Source: Streptomyces sp. CB01249
GTDB taxonomy: Bacteria > Actinomycetota > Actinomycetes > Streptomycetales > Streptomycetaceae
Direction: 5' to 3'
Assembly: GCF_001905735.1 (NCBI RefSeq)
Contig: NZ_LISW01000003.1
Coordinates: 744,341 to 808,340, forward strand
DNA: 64,000 nucleotides
Every line of letters begins with the position of its first letter. Positions within the stretch are counted from its first letter, which is position 1. The notes beneath the pieces were generated by a model, which was given only the letters and a program-made list of their open reading frames with translations, had not been told where the DNA came from and did not search any database. The position numbers and the translations under genes are program-made. Positions 8,766 through 17,350 of this stretch are shown here, piece by piece.

Positions 8766-9422
8766 ATGCCGAGGAGTCCGTACACACACGAGCGGCTTTC
8801 GGATGCCGCAGCCCGATCCCGGACCTTGTCCGAGACCTTGCGCAGACTCGGCGTCGCCCCCGGAAGCAGCACCCGGGCTTACCTGCGGGAACGCATGCGA
8901 AAGCTCGGGGTGGACACCAGTCACTTCGAGCGCGAGGGCGCCCGCTGGACGAAAGAGATCCTCGAACCCGTCGTAGCCGCGTCGGAGAGCGTGCACGAGG
9001 TCCTGAGGCGACTCGGCCTTGAACTCGTCGGCGGACACCACACGAATATCAGCCGCCGCATCAAGGCGTACGGCCTGGACACCTCCCACTTCGCCCAGCC
9101 CTCGCGAGCCGGCTTCAAGCAACGACGTCGCACACCTCAGCAACTCCTCGTCAGGGACGAGTCGCCGCACGCCCGCCGCATTCCCGGTGCCCGGCTGAAG
9201 GCCGCGATGCTCGCATGCGGCACCGCGGAAAGGTGCGCTGTCTGCACCACCGAGCCGACTTGGCTAGGTTTGCCCCTCCCTCTGGAGGTCGATCACATCA
9301 ACGGCAGCTGGCGTGACAACCGGCCGGAGAATCTGCGGCTGTTGTGCCCCAACTGCCACTCCGCCACGGACACCTACCGAGGCCGCGGGAAGAAGCGTCG
9401 AGCTGAGGCCGATGCCGTATGA
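8766..9422 (+). CDS. HNH endonuclease domain protein, first of a tandem pair
   Basis: 218 aa. The C-terminal part is an HNH nuclease: CAVC zinc pair, LEVDHINGSWRDNRPENL and LLCPNCH supply the His-Asn-His and second CxxC. The N-terminal half holds two copies of a helical motif ending LGVDTSHF and YGLDTSHF, probably DNA-binding. The start ATG at 8766 has GGAGGGG four bases upstream. Its stop overlaps the next gene's start (ATGA at 9419). Such proteins occur on phages and mobile elements; neither substrate nor biological role can be read here. Confidence 0.85.
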   Translation: MPRSPYTHERLSDAAARSRTLSETLRRLGVAPGSSTRAYLRERMRKLGVDTSHFEREGARWTKEILEPVVAASESVHEVLRRLGLELVGGHHTNISRRIKAYGLDTSHFAQPSRAGFKQRRRTPQQLLVRDESPHARRIPGARLKAAMLACGTAERCAVCTTEPTWLGLPLPLEVDHINGSWRDNRPENLRLLCPNCHSATDTYRGRGKKRRAEADAV

Positions 9423-9898
9423 GCAACAGAGCGACCTCCGCGCTCCACGAAGCGGTGGAAAGCTCGCGGTCCATCGCCGAGCTGCTCCGCAAGCTGGACC
9501 GGCCGGACAACTCACGCCAGCGAGCGCTGGTGCGGGAGTGGATCGGTGAGTGCGGGCTTTCGACCTCACACTTTCTCGGTCAGCGGCACCAGCGGGGACG
9601 ACCTGGTCCGACGCCTCTCAAGCCAGCCGCAGAGATCCTCGTGAAGCACGCCCGTCCGAGACGGACGAAAACGATGTTGCTGCGCCGCGCTCTGGCCGAG
9701 ACGGGCGTGCCCGAGGTCTGCGCGTCGTGCGGAACAAGCCCGCACTGGCAGGGCGCGCGCCTGACACTCGAAATCGATCACATCAACGGCGACTGGCACG
9801 ACGACCGGGCCGAGAACCTGCGACTGCTGTGCCCGAACTGTCATGCGGTCACCTCCACGTGGTGCCGGGGCGGCGCACGCGGAACGAGATCGAGTTGA
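9419..9898 (+). CDS. HNH endonuclease domain protein, second of a tandem pair
   Basis: 159 aa paralogue of the preceding gene, translationally coupled by ATGA. It retains the HNH core: CASC, LEIDHINGDWHDDRAENL, LLCPNCHAVTSTW. It has only one copy of the N-terminal motif (CGLSTSHF), so it looks like a shortened duplicate. It lies 47 bp upstream of tRNA-Leu, a typical position for integrated or recently acquired genes. All catalytic positions appear intact, so I call it a gene rather than a pseudogene. Confidence 0.82.
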   Translation: MSNRATSALHEAVESSRSIAELLRKLDRPDNSRQRALVREWIGECGLSTSHFLGQRHQRGRPGPTPLKPAAEILVKHARPRRTKTMLLRRALAETGVPEVCASCGTSPHWQGARLTLEIDHINGDWHDDRAENLRLLCPNCHAVTSTWCRGGARGTRSS

Positions 9899-9945
9899 GG
9901 CGCCTACCTGCGCGGTGGCCCGGCCGGTAACATGGCAGGCGACCA

Positions 9946-10029
9946 GCGGCGGTGGTGCAATGGCGACACAGCAGACTTAGGATCTGTGGCCCGTGAAACG
10001 GCTTGAGGGTTCGAATCCCTTCCGCCGCA
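9946..10029 (+). tRNA. tRNA-Leu (anticodon UAG)
   Basis: The acceptor stem GCGGCGG (9946-9952) pairs with CCGCCGC (10022-10028). The anticodon loop CTTAGGA gives UAG. A long variable arm (class II, as expected for Leu) precedes the T arm GAGGG-TTCGAAT-CCCTT. The discriminator is A; CCA is not encoded completely (ACC follows). Confidence 0.95.
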
Positions 10030-10033
10030 CCGA

Positions 10034-10071
10034 AACGGCCTGCACATCGAAGCTTCGATGTGCAGGCCGTT
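10034..10071. terminator. Perfect 38-nt palindrome, bidirectional terminator
   Basis: Self-complementary across its whole length with centre GAAGCTTC. It lies between tRNA-Leu on the plus strand and rdgB ending on the minus strand, so it can terminate both. Confidence 0.8.
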
Positions 10072-10088
10072 CGCGCGTCCGGGGCAGG

Positions 10089-10691
10089 TCAGCCCACCAG
10101 CTCCCGTACCACCGGCACCAGCGCCCGGAACGCCTTGCCGCGGTGGCTGATCGCGTTCTTTTCGGCCGGGGTCAGTTCCGCGCACGTGCGCGTCTCACCG
10201 TCCGGCTGGAGGATCGGGTCGTAGCCGAAGCCGTAGGCGCCGGCCGGGGTGTGGCGGAGGGTGCCCGTCAGGCGGCCCTCGACCACGCGTTCCGTGCCGT
10301 CCGGGAGGGCGAGGGCCGCCGCGCAGGCGAAGTAGGCCCCGCGATGGGGGTCGGAGATGTCGCCGAGCTGGGCCAGGAGCAGGTCCAGGTTGGCGCGGTC
10401 GTTGCCGTGGGTGCCGGCCCAGCGGGCCGAGAAGATGCCGGGGGCGCCGCCGAGGACGTCCACGCAGAGGCCGGAGTCGTCGGCGATCGCGGGGTGACCG
10501 GTGGCCTGCGCGAGGGCGTGGGCCTTGAGCAGGGCGTTCTCGGCGAAGGTGACGCCGGTCTCCTTGACGTCGGGGACCTCCGGATACGCGTCGGCGCCGA
10601 CGAGCTCATGCGTGAGGCCCGCGTCGGCGAGGATCGCGTGGAGTTCGGTGATCTTCCCGGCGTTGCGGGTGGCGAGGATGAGGCGGGTCAT
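10089..10691 (-). CDS. rdgB: Non-canonical purine NTP pyrophosphatase (RdgB/HAM1)
   Basis: House-cleaning enzyme of 200 aa that hydrolyses dITP, ITP and XTP to monophosphates, preventing their incorporation. The N-terminus LILATRNAGKITEL (substrate-binding S/T-x-N-x-G-K), ADDSGLCVDVLGGAPGIFSARWAG in the middle, and GYDPI...SHRGKA near the end are the Ham1 family motifs. ATG at 10691. It shares a strand with the lipoprotein gene and rph upstream; rph-rdgB linkage is common in actinobacteria and supports the assignment. Confidence 0.96.
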   Translation of the reverse strand: MTRLILATRNAGKITELHAILADAGLTHELVGADAYPEVPDVKETGVTFAENALLKAHALAQATGHPAIADDSGLCVDVLGGAPGIFSARWAGTHGNDRANLDLLLAQLGDISDPHRGAYFACAAALALPDGTERVVEGRLTGTLRHTPAGAYGFGYDPILQPDGETRTCAELTPAEKNAISHRGKAFRALVPVVRELVG

Positions 10692-10723
10692 GCATCCAGT
10701 ATCGCCGGACCCGCCCCACCGGC

Positions 10724-11116
10724 TCACGGCGTGCAGACCTTGGCGATCTCGCCGGCGGCGTCGGTGACCGGGGAGATGTCCGGGGTGGCGTCGCCCTTGT
10801 CGATGGCGTCGCGGACGTTGGTGACGCCGGAGCGGAGGTCGTCCACGGCCTTGGAGAGGTCGGCGTCGTCCGTCTTGTCGCCGAGGTTGCCCAGCTCCTC
10901 CTGGATCTGGTCCAGGGCCTCGGACGCCTGGGTGGGGTCGCTGGAGGCGTTGGACACGGCCTGGCGGAGGTTGTCGACGCTGGTGGCGATGGCGTCGGCG
11001 GTGCGGACGCAGTCGAGCGTCTTGTCGAGGGCGCCGCAGCCCGCCGCCGCGGTGGCGGTGATCAGTACGGCGGTGACGGCCAGTGCGGTGCGGTGGAGCC
11101 GGTGGCGCGCGGCCAT
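10724..11116 (-). CDS. Putative lipoprotein, helical
   Basis: 130 aa with a signal peptide and a lipobox ending TAAAGC (lipidated Cys27), so it should be anchored on the outer face of the membrane. The mature part is Asp/Ala-rich and predicted helical (DNLRQAVSN, EALDQIQEEL, KAVDDLRSG heptad-like segments), with Cys36 and Cys128 as the only other cysteines after the lipobox. No function is recognisable. It sits between rph and rdgB, but a hairpin at 11141-11188 separates it from rph. Confidence 0.8.
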   Translation of the reverse strand: MAARHRLHRTALAVTAVLITATAAAGCGALDKTLDCVRTADAIATSVDNLRQAVSNASSDPTQASEALDQIQEELGNLGDKTDDADLSKAVDDLRSGVTNVRDAIDKGDATPDISPVTDAAGEIAKVCTP

Positions 11117-11140
11117 GGTGTGGTCCCTCCCCGGGATGCG

Positions 11141-11188
11141 GATACGCGGACGGGCGCACGGTTCGACCCGTGCGCCCGTATGCGTATC
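11141..11188 (-). terminator. Long hairpin between rph and the lipoprotein gene
   Basis: Inner stem of 12 bp (11150-11161 with 11168-11179), extended outward by GATACGC (11141-11147) pairing with GCGTATC (11182-11188). It lies about 50 bp after the rph stop on the minus strand. Confidence 0.75.
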
Positions 11189-11240
11189 GACGCCGCTGGG
11201 CGGGACTTGGTTGCCTCTTTACCTTCTCGGCTTCGCCGTC

Positions 11241-11978
<738 letters not shown>

Positions 11979-12024
11979 GGCGCCGAGCCTATCGGGTGAC
12001 GGGGGCCCAGGTTTCCGGATGCGC

Positions 12025-12056
12025 CGCAGGCCCCGTCCGGGTGGGCGGGGCCTGCG
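12025..12056 (-). terminator. Terminator after nagF
   Basis: 11-bp stem (12025-12035 with 12046-12056) and 10-nt loop, 20 bp past the nagF stop on the minus strand. Confidence 0.8.
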
Positions 12057-12076
12057 GGCGCGGGTTCAGGCGGTGG

Positions 12077-12310
12077 TCACATCATGTCTTCGATGTCGGC
12101 CGCGATCGGGTCCGCGTCGGTGCCGATGACGACCTGGATCGCGGTGCCCATCTTGACGACGCCGTGCGCGCCGGCCGCCTTGAGCGCGGCTTCGTCCACC
12201 TTGCTCGGGTCGACGACCTCGGTGCGCAGGCGCGTGATGCAGCCCTCGACCTCTTCGATGTTCTCGATTCCGCCGAGCCCGGCGACGATCTTCTCAGCCT
12301 TGCTGGCCAT
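12077..12310 (-). CDS. nagF: PTS system EIIB component, N-acetylglucosamine type
   Basis: 77-aa stand-alone EIIB domain. The phosphorylated cysteine is Cys24 in EVEGCITRLR, the glucose-superfamily signature. It relays phosphate from EIIA(Crr) to the sugar carried by the separate EIIC permeases. It is divergent from nagE1, and the intergenic region holds a dre operator at 12475-12490, so DasR probably controls both directions. As I recall, S. coelicolor NagF is SCO2905 with nagE1 and nagE2 beside it, the same order as here. ATG 12310 follows GGGAGAAGG. Confidence 0.93.
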   Translation of the reverse strand: MASKAEKIVAGLGGIENIEEVEGCITRLRTEVVDPSKVDEAALKAAGAHGVVKMGTAIQVVIGTDADPIAADIEDMM

Positions 12311-12474
12311 GGCCTTCTCCCTGGTTCCTCATGTGCGTGCGACGGCCCACCCTGGGTCCGTTTCGTCACGGTAACGCACGGTTGGCCCAACTTCTCGGGC
12401 GGGCAACCGCACGGTCCCCAATGATGACGATCACCGGCGCCCCGCCTTCCGGCCGGGCTCCGCACCGTATCGCG

Positions 12475-12490
12475 ACTGGTCTACACCAGT
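12475..12490. promoter_or_regulatory. DasR responsive element (dre) between nagF and nagE1
   Basis: ACTGGTCTACACCAGT, a 16-bp near-perfect palindrome of the dre consensus, centred 50 bp before the nagE1 start. DasR is the GntR-family GlcNAc-responsive repressor; glucosamine-6-phosphate releases it. Confidence 0.9.
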
Positions 12491-12532
12491 ATGCGACGAC
12501 CGCCAAACCAGGCGTGTTCCGGGAGGATGCCG

Positions 12533-13792
12533 ATGAGTTCGAACGCGGCCGCGCTACCGCAGCGGAAGTGGTGGAACGGGCCGGTCCAGGGCCTGCAGAA
12601 GGTCGGCCGCAGCCTGCAGCTGCCGGTGGCCGTCCTGCCCGCGGCGGGCCTGCTGGTCAGCCTCGGCAATCTCTTCGACTCCTCCCTGCACGGACGCTTC
12701 TGGGACAAGTTCGCGAAGGTCCTGCTCAACGGCGGAACCGCGATCCTCGACGGCGAACTGGGCCTGCCGCTGCTGTTCTGCATCGGCGTCGCGATCGGCT
12801 TCGCGAAGAAGGCGGACGGCTCGACCGCACTCGCGGCCGTGGTCGGCTTCCTGGTCTACCGGGGGGTGCTGACGGCGTTCCCGGTGGACGGTTCGGTGAC
12901 CAAGGACGTCCCGGACGGGGTGCCGCAGAACCCGGGGGTGCTGGGCGGCATCATCATCGGGCTGCTGACGGCCGTGGTCTGGCAGCGCTACCACCGGACG
13001 AAGCTGGTCGACTGGCTCGGCTTCTTCAACGGCCGCCGGCTCGTCCCGATCCTGATGGCGTTCCTCTGCGTGATCCTGGGCGTGCTGTTCGGCCTGCTGT
13101 GGCAGCCGGTGGGCGACGCGCTGACCTGGTTCGCCAAGCAGCTGATCAATCTCGGCGCCTGGGGCGCGGCCATCTTCGGTTTCGCCAACCGGCTGCTGAT
13201 CCCGATCGGCATGCACCAGTTCCTGAACACGTTCTTCTGGTTCCAGGCGGGTGAGTACACCGGCAGCGACGGCGGCACGGTCCAGGGCGACATCTCCCGG
13301 TTCTTCGCCGGGGACCCGTCGGCCGGCCAGTTCACCTCGGGCTTCTTCCCGATCATGATGTTCGGGCTGCCGGCAGCCGCGCTGGCCATCGCGCACACCG
13401 CACGGCCGGAGCGGCGCAAGGAGGTGGCCGGCCTGATGCTGTCGGTCGCGCTGACGTCGTTCGTCACGGGCGTGACGGAGCCGCTGGAGTTCTCGTTCCT
13501 CTTCGTCGCACCGCTGCTGTACGGGGTGCACGCGCTGCTGACCGGTGCGTCGATGGGCATCACCTGGGCGCTGGGCGTGCACGCGGGGTTCAGCTTCTCG
13601 GCGGGGCTGATCGACTACGTCGTCAACTGGCACCTGGATACGAAGCCATGGCTGATCCTGCCCATCGGCGCCTGCTTCGCGGTCGTCTACTACGTGATCT
13701 TCCGGTTCGCGATCACGAAGTTCAACCTTCCGACACCCGGGCGGGAGCCCGAGGAGGTGGAGGAGGACATCGAGAGGAACCTCACGAAGTAG
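12533..13792 (+). CDS. nagE1: PTS system EIIC permease, N-acetylglucosamine type (NagE1-like)
   Basis: 419-aa membrane permease of the glucose/GlcNAc PTS superfamily, EIIC only. Markers: GLQKVGRSLQLPVAVLPAAGLL at the N-terminus, GVAIGFAKKADGSTALAAVVGF, HRTKLVDWLGFFNGRRLVPI, GMHQFLNTFFWFQ, and TGVTEPLEFSFLFVAPLLYG. It works with NagF and EIIA. The ATG at 12533 has GGAGG six bases upstream. The 3' end is closed by a hairpin at 13826. NagE1 is a close paralogue of NagE2 downstream; in S. coelicolor NagE2 is reported as the main GlcNAc permease. Confidence 0.93.
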   Translation: MSSNAAALPQRKWWNGPVQGLQKVGRSLQLPVAVLPAAGLLVSLGNLFDSSLHGRFWDKFAKVLLNGGTAILDGELGLPLLFCIGVAIGFAKKADGSTALAAVVGFLVYRGVLTAFPVDGSVTKDVPDGVPQNPGVLGGIIIGLLTAVVWQRYHRTKLVDWLGFFNGRRLVPILMAFLCVILGVLFGLLWQPVGDALTWFAKQLINLGAWGAAIFGFANRLLIPIGMHQFLNTFFWFQAGEYTGSDGGTVQGDISRFFAGDPSAGQFTSGFFPIMMFGLPAAALAIAHTARPERRKEVAGLMLSVALTSFVTGVTEPLEFSFLFVAPLLYGVHALLTGASMGITWALGVHAGFSFSAGLIDYVVNWHLDTKPWLILPIGACFAVVYYVIFRFAITKFNLPTPGREPEEVEEDIERNLTK

Positions 13793-13825
13793 GCTTTATG
13801 CAAGGTCACTGACCTTGTGAGCGCG

Positions 13826-13855
13826 GCCCCCGGACCATGCGGTCCGGGGGCTTTT
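13826..13855 (+). terminator. Terminator after nagE1
   Basis: 11-bp stem (13826-13836 with 13841-13851), 4-nt loop, followed by TTTT: a textbook intrinsic terminator. A second small palindrome lies at 13801-13817. Confidence 0.9.
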
Positions 13856-13937
13856 CGCATGTCACGGTGCGTATGCGAGAGCTGCTGCGAAGTAGTCGCA
13901 AATTGCAGGTTCCTTATCTATCCCTCACCGTGCTACA

Positions 13938-13970
13938 ACTGGTCTACACCACTCAGTGGTCCAGACCACG
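13938..13970. promoter_or_regulatory. Two tandem dre sites upstream of nagE2
   Basis: ACTGGTCTACACCACT (13938-13953) and AGTGGTCCAGACCACG (13955-13970) are separated by one base. Both fit the DasR consensus. They lie about 90-120 bp before the nagE2 start, and the first overlaps a -10-like TACAAC, so bound DasR should block transcription. Confidence 0.9.
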
Positions 13971-14056
13971 TGAAGCCGCGCGCCTCACGTTTCTCGAGTC
14001 GTCGCCCACCCAAAACCCCCTGTCCCCGGCGGCGCCTTGCTTACTGGAGGAAGTTG

Positions 14057-15304
14057 ATGAGTACGGCCACCGCTACGGCGGCCCCCGCGAAGAAGCGGGG
14101 CTCCGGCCTGTTCCAGGGCCTGCAGAAGGTGGGTCGCAGCCTGCAGCTGCCGATCGCGGTGCTGCCGGCCGCCGGCATCCTGCTCCGCCTCGGCCAGCCG
14201 GACGTCTTCGGTGACGACGGGCTGGGCTGGCACAAGGTCGCGTCCGTGTTCGCCACGGCCGGCGGCGCGGTCTTCGACAACCTTCCGATGCTCTTCTGCA
14301 TCGGTGTCGCCATCGGCTTCGCCAAGAAGTCGGACGGCTCGACCGCCCTCGCGGCGCTGGTCGGCTTCCTGGTGTACAGCAACGTGCTCAAGGCCTTCCC
14401 GGTCACCGAAGCGGTGATCCAGAAGGGCGCGGACACGGCAGCCACGTACAACAACCCGGGTGTCCTCGGCGGCATCCTGATGGGTCTCGTCTCCGCGATC
14501 CTGTGGCAGAAGTTCCACCGCACCAAGCTGGTGGACTGGCTCGGCTTCTTCAACGGCCGCCGTCTCGTCCCGATCATCATGGCCTTCGTCGGCGTGGTCT
14601 TCGGTGTCTTCTTCGGCCTGGTCTGGGAGCCGATCGGTGACGGCATATCCAACTTCGGCGAGTGGATGACCGGTCTCGGCTCCGTCGGTGCCGGCCTCTT
14701 CGGTCTGATCAACCGCGCGCTGATCCCCGTCGGCATGCACCAGTTCGTCAACACGGTCTCGTGGTTCCAGATCGGTGACTTCACGGACGCCACCGGTGCG
14801 GTCGTGCACGGCGACCTGAACCGCTTCTTCGCCCACGACCCGACCGCCGGTCAGTTCATGTCGGGCTTCTTCCCGATCATGATGTTCGGTCTCCCGGCCG
14901 CCGCCATCGCCATCGCGCACTCCGCCCGCCCCGAGCGCCGCAAGGCCGTCATGGGCATGATGGTCTCCCTGGCCCTGACCTCGTTCGTCACCGGTGTGAC
15001 CGAGCCGATCGAGTTCTCGTTCATGTTCATCGCGCCGCTGCTGTACGCGATCCACGCGGTCCTCACCGCGATCTCGATGGCCGTCACCTGGGCGCTGGGC
15101 GTCCACGCCGGGTTCACCTTCTCGGCCGGCTTCATCGACTACGCGCTGAACTGGAACCTGGCGACCAAGCCGTGGCTGATCATCCCGATCGGTCTGGTCT
15201 TCGCGGTGATCTACTACGTGGTCTTCCGCTTCGCGATCGTCAAGTTCAACCTCACCACCCCGGGCCGCGAGCCCGAGGAAGAGGTCGAGGACCTGACCAA
15301 GTAG
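14057..15304 (+). CDS. nagE2: PTS system EIIC permease, N-acetylglucosamine (NagE2-like)
   Basis: 415-aa EIIC permease, highly similar to NagE1 throughout (GLQKVGRSLQLPIAVLPAAG, GMHQFVNTVSWFQ, TGVTEPIEFSFMFIAPLLYA). The double dre site upstream and a strong ribosome-binding site (TGGAGG, 6 nt before ATG 14057) fit a regulated, well-expressed transporter. It takes up GlcNAc using the EIIB NagF encoded 1.7 kb away. The hairpin at 15321-15358 ends the transcript. Confidence 0.94.
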   Translation: MSTATATAAPAKKRGSGLFQGLQKVGRSLQLPIAVLPAAGILLRLGQPDVFGDDGLGWHKVASVFATAGGAVFDNLPMLFCIGVAIGFAKKSDGSTALAALVGFLVYSNVLKAFPVTEAVIQKGADTAATYNNPGVLGGILMGLVSAILWQKFHRTKLVDWLGFFNGRRLVPIIMAFVGVVFGVFFGLVWEPIGDGISNFGEWMTGLGSVGAGLFGLINRALIPVGMHQFVNTVSWFQIGDFTDATGAVVHGDLNRFFAHDPTAGQFMSGFFPIMMFGLPAAAIAIAHSARPERRKAVMGMMVSLALTSFVTGVTEPIEFSFMFIAPLLYAIHAVLTAISMAVTWALGVHAGFTFSAGFIDYALNWNLATKPWLIIPIGLVFAVIYYVVFRFAIVKFNLTTPGREPEEEVEDLTK

Positions 15305-15320
15305 GTCCGGCCCGACAGCT

Positions 15321-15358
15321 CGAAGCCCTCACCTTCCCGGCGGAAGGTGAGGGCTTCG
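15321..15358. terminator. Bidirectional terminator between nagE2 and the MBL hydrolase gene
   Basis: Perfect 16-bp stem (15321-15336 with 15343-15358) and a 6-nt loop between converging genes. Confidence 0.88.
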
Positions 15359-15381
15359 TCGTACGCGTACGGGCGCACCGC

Positions 15382-16134
15382 TCAGAGCGCGTACACCGCG
15401 CCCGGCGCCGCGAGCTCCGTCGGGCCGGTGAAGACCTCGCGGGCGTCGGTGAGGTTCTGCTCGGCGTCGGTCCACGGCGGGATGTGCGTGAGCACCAGGC
15501 GGCCGACGCCCGCCCGGGCGGCCAGCTCGCCGGCCTCGCGGCCGTTGAGGTGGAGGTCCGGGATGTCCTCCTTGCCGTGCACGAAGGACGCCTCGCAGAG
15601 GAAGAGGTCCGTGCCCTCGGCCAGCTCGTCCAGGGCCTCGCAGGTGCCGGTGTCGCCGGAGTACGTGAGCGAGGAGCCGCCGTGCTCGATGCGGATGCCG
15701 TACGTGTCCACGGGGTGCCGGAGCTTCTCCGTACGCACCGAGAAGGGGCCGATCTCGAACCAGCCCGGCTTCAGCGTGTGGAAGTCGAAGACCTCGCTCA
15801 TCGCGTGGTCGGACGGGGTGTCCGCGTGCGCGGTGGTGAGCCGCTGCTCGGTGCCCTCGGGTCCGTAGACCGGGATGCGGGCGGGACGCTCGCCGCCGTG
15901 CGGGTAGTACCGGACGACGAAGTACGCGCACATGTCGATGCAGTGGTCCGCGTGCAGATGGCTGAGGAAGATGGCGTCGAGGTCGTAGAGACCGACGTGG
16001 CGCTGCAGCTCGCCGAGGGCGCCGTTGCCCATGTCGAGGAGCAGCCTGAAGCCGTCGGCCTCTACGAGGTAGCTCGAGCATGCCGATCCCGCGGAGGGGA
16101 ACGAGCCGGAGCAGCCGACGACGGTGAGCTTCAT
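15382..16134 (-). CDS. MBL-fold metallo-hydrolase (RNase Z-like family)
   Basis: 250 aa. The metal-binding motif HLHADH (H59, H61, D63, H64) lies in LSHLHADHCIDM, followed by a central SGDTG and a late LTHIPPW that supply further ligands. This resembles RNase Z-like and cyclic nucleotide phosphodiesterase-like MBL proteins, but the long exosite of true RNase Z is not evident, so the substrate stays open. ATG at 16134 with GGAGG ten bases upstream. It lies downstream of cysM on the same strand, separated by about 265 bp containing a palindromic repeat. Confidence 0.85.
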   Translation of the reverse strand: MKLTVVGCSGSFPSAGSACSSYLVEADGFRLLLDMGNGALGELQRHVGLYDLDAIFLSHLHADHCIDMCAYFVVRYYPHGGERPARIPVYGPEGTEQRLTTAHADTPSDHAMSEVFDFHTLKPGWFEIGPFSVRTEKLRHPVDTYGIRIEHGGSSLTYSGDTGTCEALDELAEGTDLFLCEASFVHGKEDIPDLHLNGREAGELAARAGVGRLVLTHIPPWTDAEQNLTDAREVFTGPTELAAPGAVYAL

Positions 16135-16330
16135 GGAGCGTGAACCTCCGAGACGTGGGAACGGGGAGGGTTCGTGCGGTTCTCGCGGTGCGGTTTGTTG
16201 AGCGTAAGGCGCGAAAGAGCGGGTCGCTCCTTCGGGGTGGCTCGTTGTGGGGGAACTCACCTGCGCTGTCACCGGTTCGGGTGGCGTTGCCCTCCCCGCC
16301 CCTTCCCGAAACCGGGGCCCGCCCCGGACC

Positions 16331-16391
16331 CCGCTCCTCAAACGCCGGAGGGGCTGGAAATGGCCGCAGCCACATCCAGCCCCTCCGGGGG
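16331..16391. repeat. Streptomyces-type intergenic palindromic repeat, likely also the cysM terminator
   Basis: CTCCTCAAACGCCGGAG (16334-16350) continues into a perfect 14-bp stem (16345-16358 with 16375-16388). The core CTCAAACGCCGG is shared with the copies at 28196-28302 and 38951-38978. It follows the cysM stop on the minus strand. Confidence 0.8.
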
Positions 16392-16399
16392 ACACGCGG

Positions 16400-17350
16400 T
16401 TACGCCCAGAGCTGGCCCTGGAGCGTGGCGATCGCCGCCTCCGTGGTCGGTGCGGTGTACACGCCCGTGGACAGGTACTTCCAGCCCCCGTCGGCCACGA
16501 CGAACACGATGTCCGCGGTCTCCCCGGCCTTCACCGCCTTATTGCCCACCCCGATCGCGGCGTGCAACGCCGCCCCCGTGGAGACGCCCGCGAAGATCCC
16601 CTCCTGCTGGAGGAGTTCGCGGGTGCGCGTCACCGCGTCGGCGGAGCCGACCGAGAAGCGCGTGGTCAGGACCGACGCGTCGTACAGCTCGGGGACGAAG
16701 CCCTCGTCCAGGTTGCGCAGCCCGTAGACGAGGTCGTCGTAGCGCGGCTCGGCGGCGACGATCTTGACGCCCTCGACGTGCTCCCGCAGGTAGCGGCCGA
16801 CGCCCATCAGGGTCCCCGTCGTGCCGAGCCCCGCCACGAAGTGGGTGACCGACGGGAGGTCGGCGAGGATCTCCGGACCGGTCGTCGCGTAGTGCGCGCC
16901 CGCGTTGTCCGGGTTGCCGTACTGGTAGAGCATGACCCAGTCCGGGTGCTCGGCCGAGAGCTCCTTGGCGACGCGGACCGCGGTGTTGGAGCCGCCCGCC
17001 GCCGGGGAGGAGATGATCTCGGCGCCCCACATGGCGAGCAGGTCGCGCCGCTCCTGGGAGGTGTTCTCCGGCATCACGCACACGATGCGGTAGCCCTTGA
17101 GCTTGGCCGCCATCGCGAGCGAGATGCCGGTGTTGCCGCTGGTGGGCTCCAGGATCGTGCAGCCGGGGGTGAGCCGGCCGTCCTTCTCTGCCTGCTCGAC
17201 CATGTGGAGCGCGGGGCGGTCCTTGATCGAGCCGGTGGGGTTGCGGTCCTCCAGCTTGGCCCAGATGCGGACGTCGTCCGAGGGTGACAGCCGCGGCAGG
17301 CGGACGAGCGGGGTGTTGCCCACCGCGGCGAGCGGGCTGTCGAAGCGCAT
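16400..17350 (-). CDS. cysM: Cysteine synthase CysM (CysO-thiocarboxylate dependent)
   Basis: PLP enzyme of 316 aa. The PLP lysine is K43 in NPTGSIKDRP, with the phosphate loop TSGNTG. The sequence near the active site (YGLRNLDEGFVPELYD) and the tail (VVADGGWKYLSTG...GQLWA) match Mycobacterium tuberculosis CysM closely. That enzyme uses O-phosphoserine and the CysO thiocarboxylate as sulfur donor, so the same reaction is inferred here. ATG at 17350 overlaps the cysO stop by one base (TGATG). It is the last gene of the mec-leader-cysO-cysM cluster. Confidence 0.93.
   Translation of the reverse strand: MRFDSPLAAVGNTPLVRLPRLSPSDDVRIWAKLEDRNPTGSIKDRPALHMVEQAEKDGRLTPGCTILEPTSGNTGISLAMAAKLKGYRIVCVMPENTSQERRDLLAMWGAEIISSPAAGGSNTAVRVAKELSAEHPDWVMLYQYGNPDNAGAHYATTGPEILADLPSVTHFVAGLGTTGTLMGVGRYLREHVEGVKIVAAEPRYDDLVYGLRNLDEGFVPELYDASVLTTRFSVGSADAVTRTRELLQQEGIFAGVSTGAALHAAIGVGNKAVKAGETADIVFVVADGGWKYLSTGVYTAPTTEAAIATLQGQLWA

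Noticed and set aside
6383..8872. 829-codon minus-strand open frame opposite bcp and the MHS transporter
   Set aside because: Arg/Asp/Glu/His-rich shadow crossing two well-supported genes.
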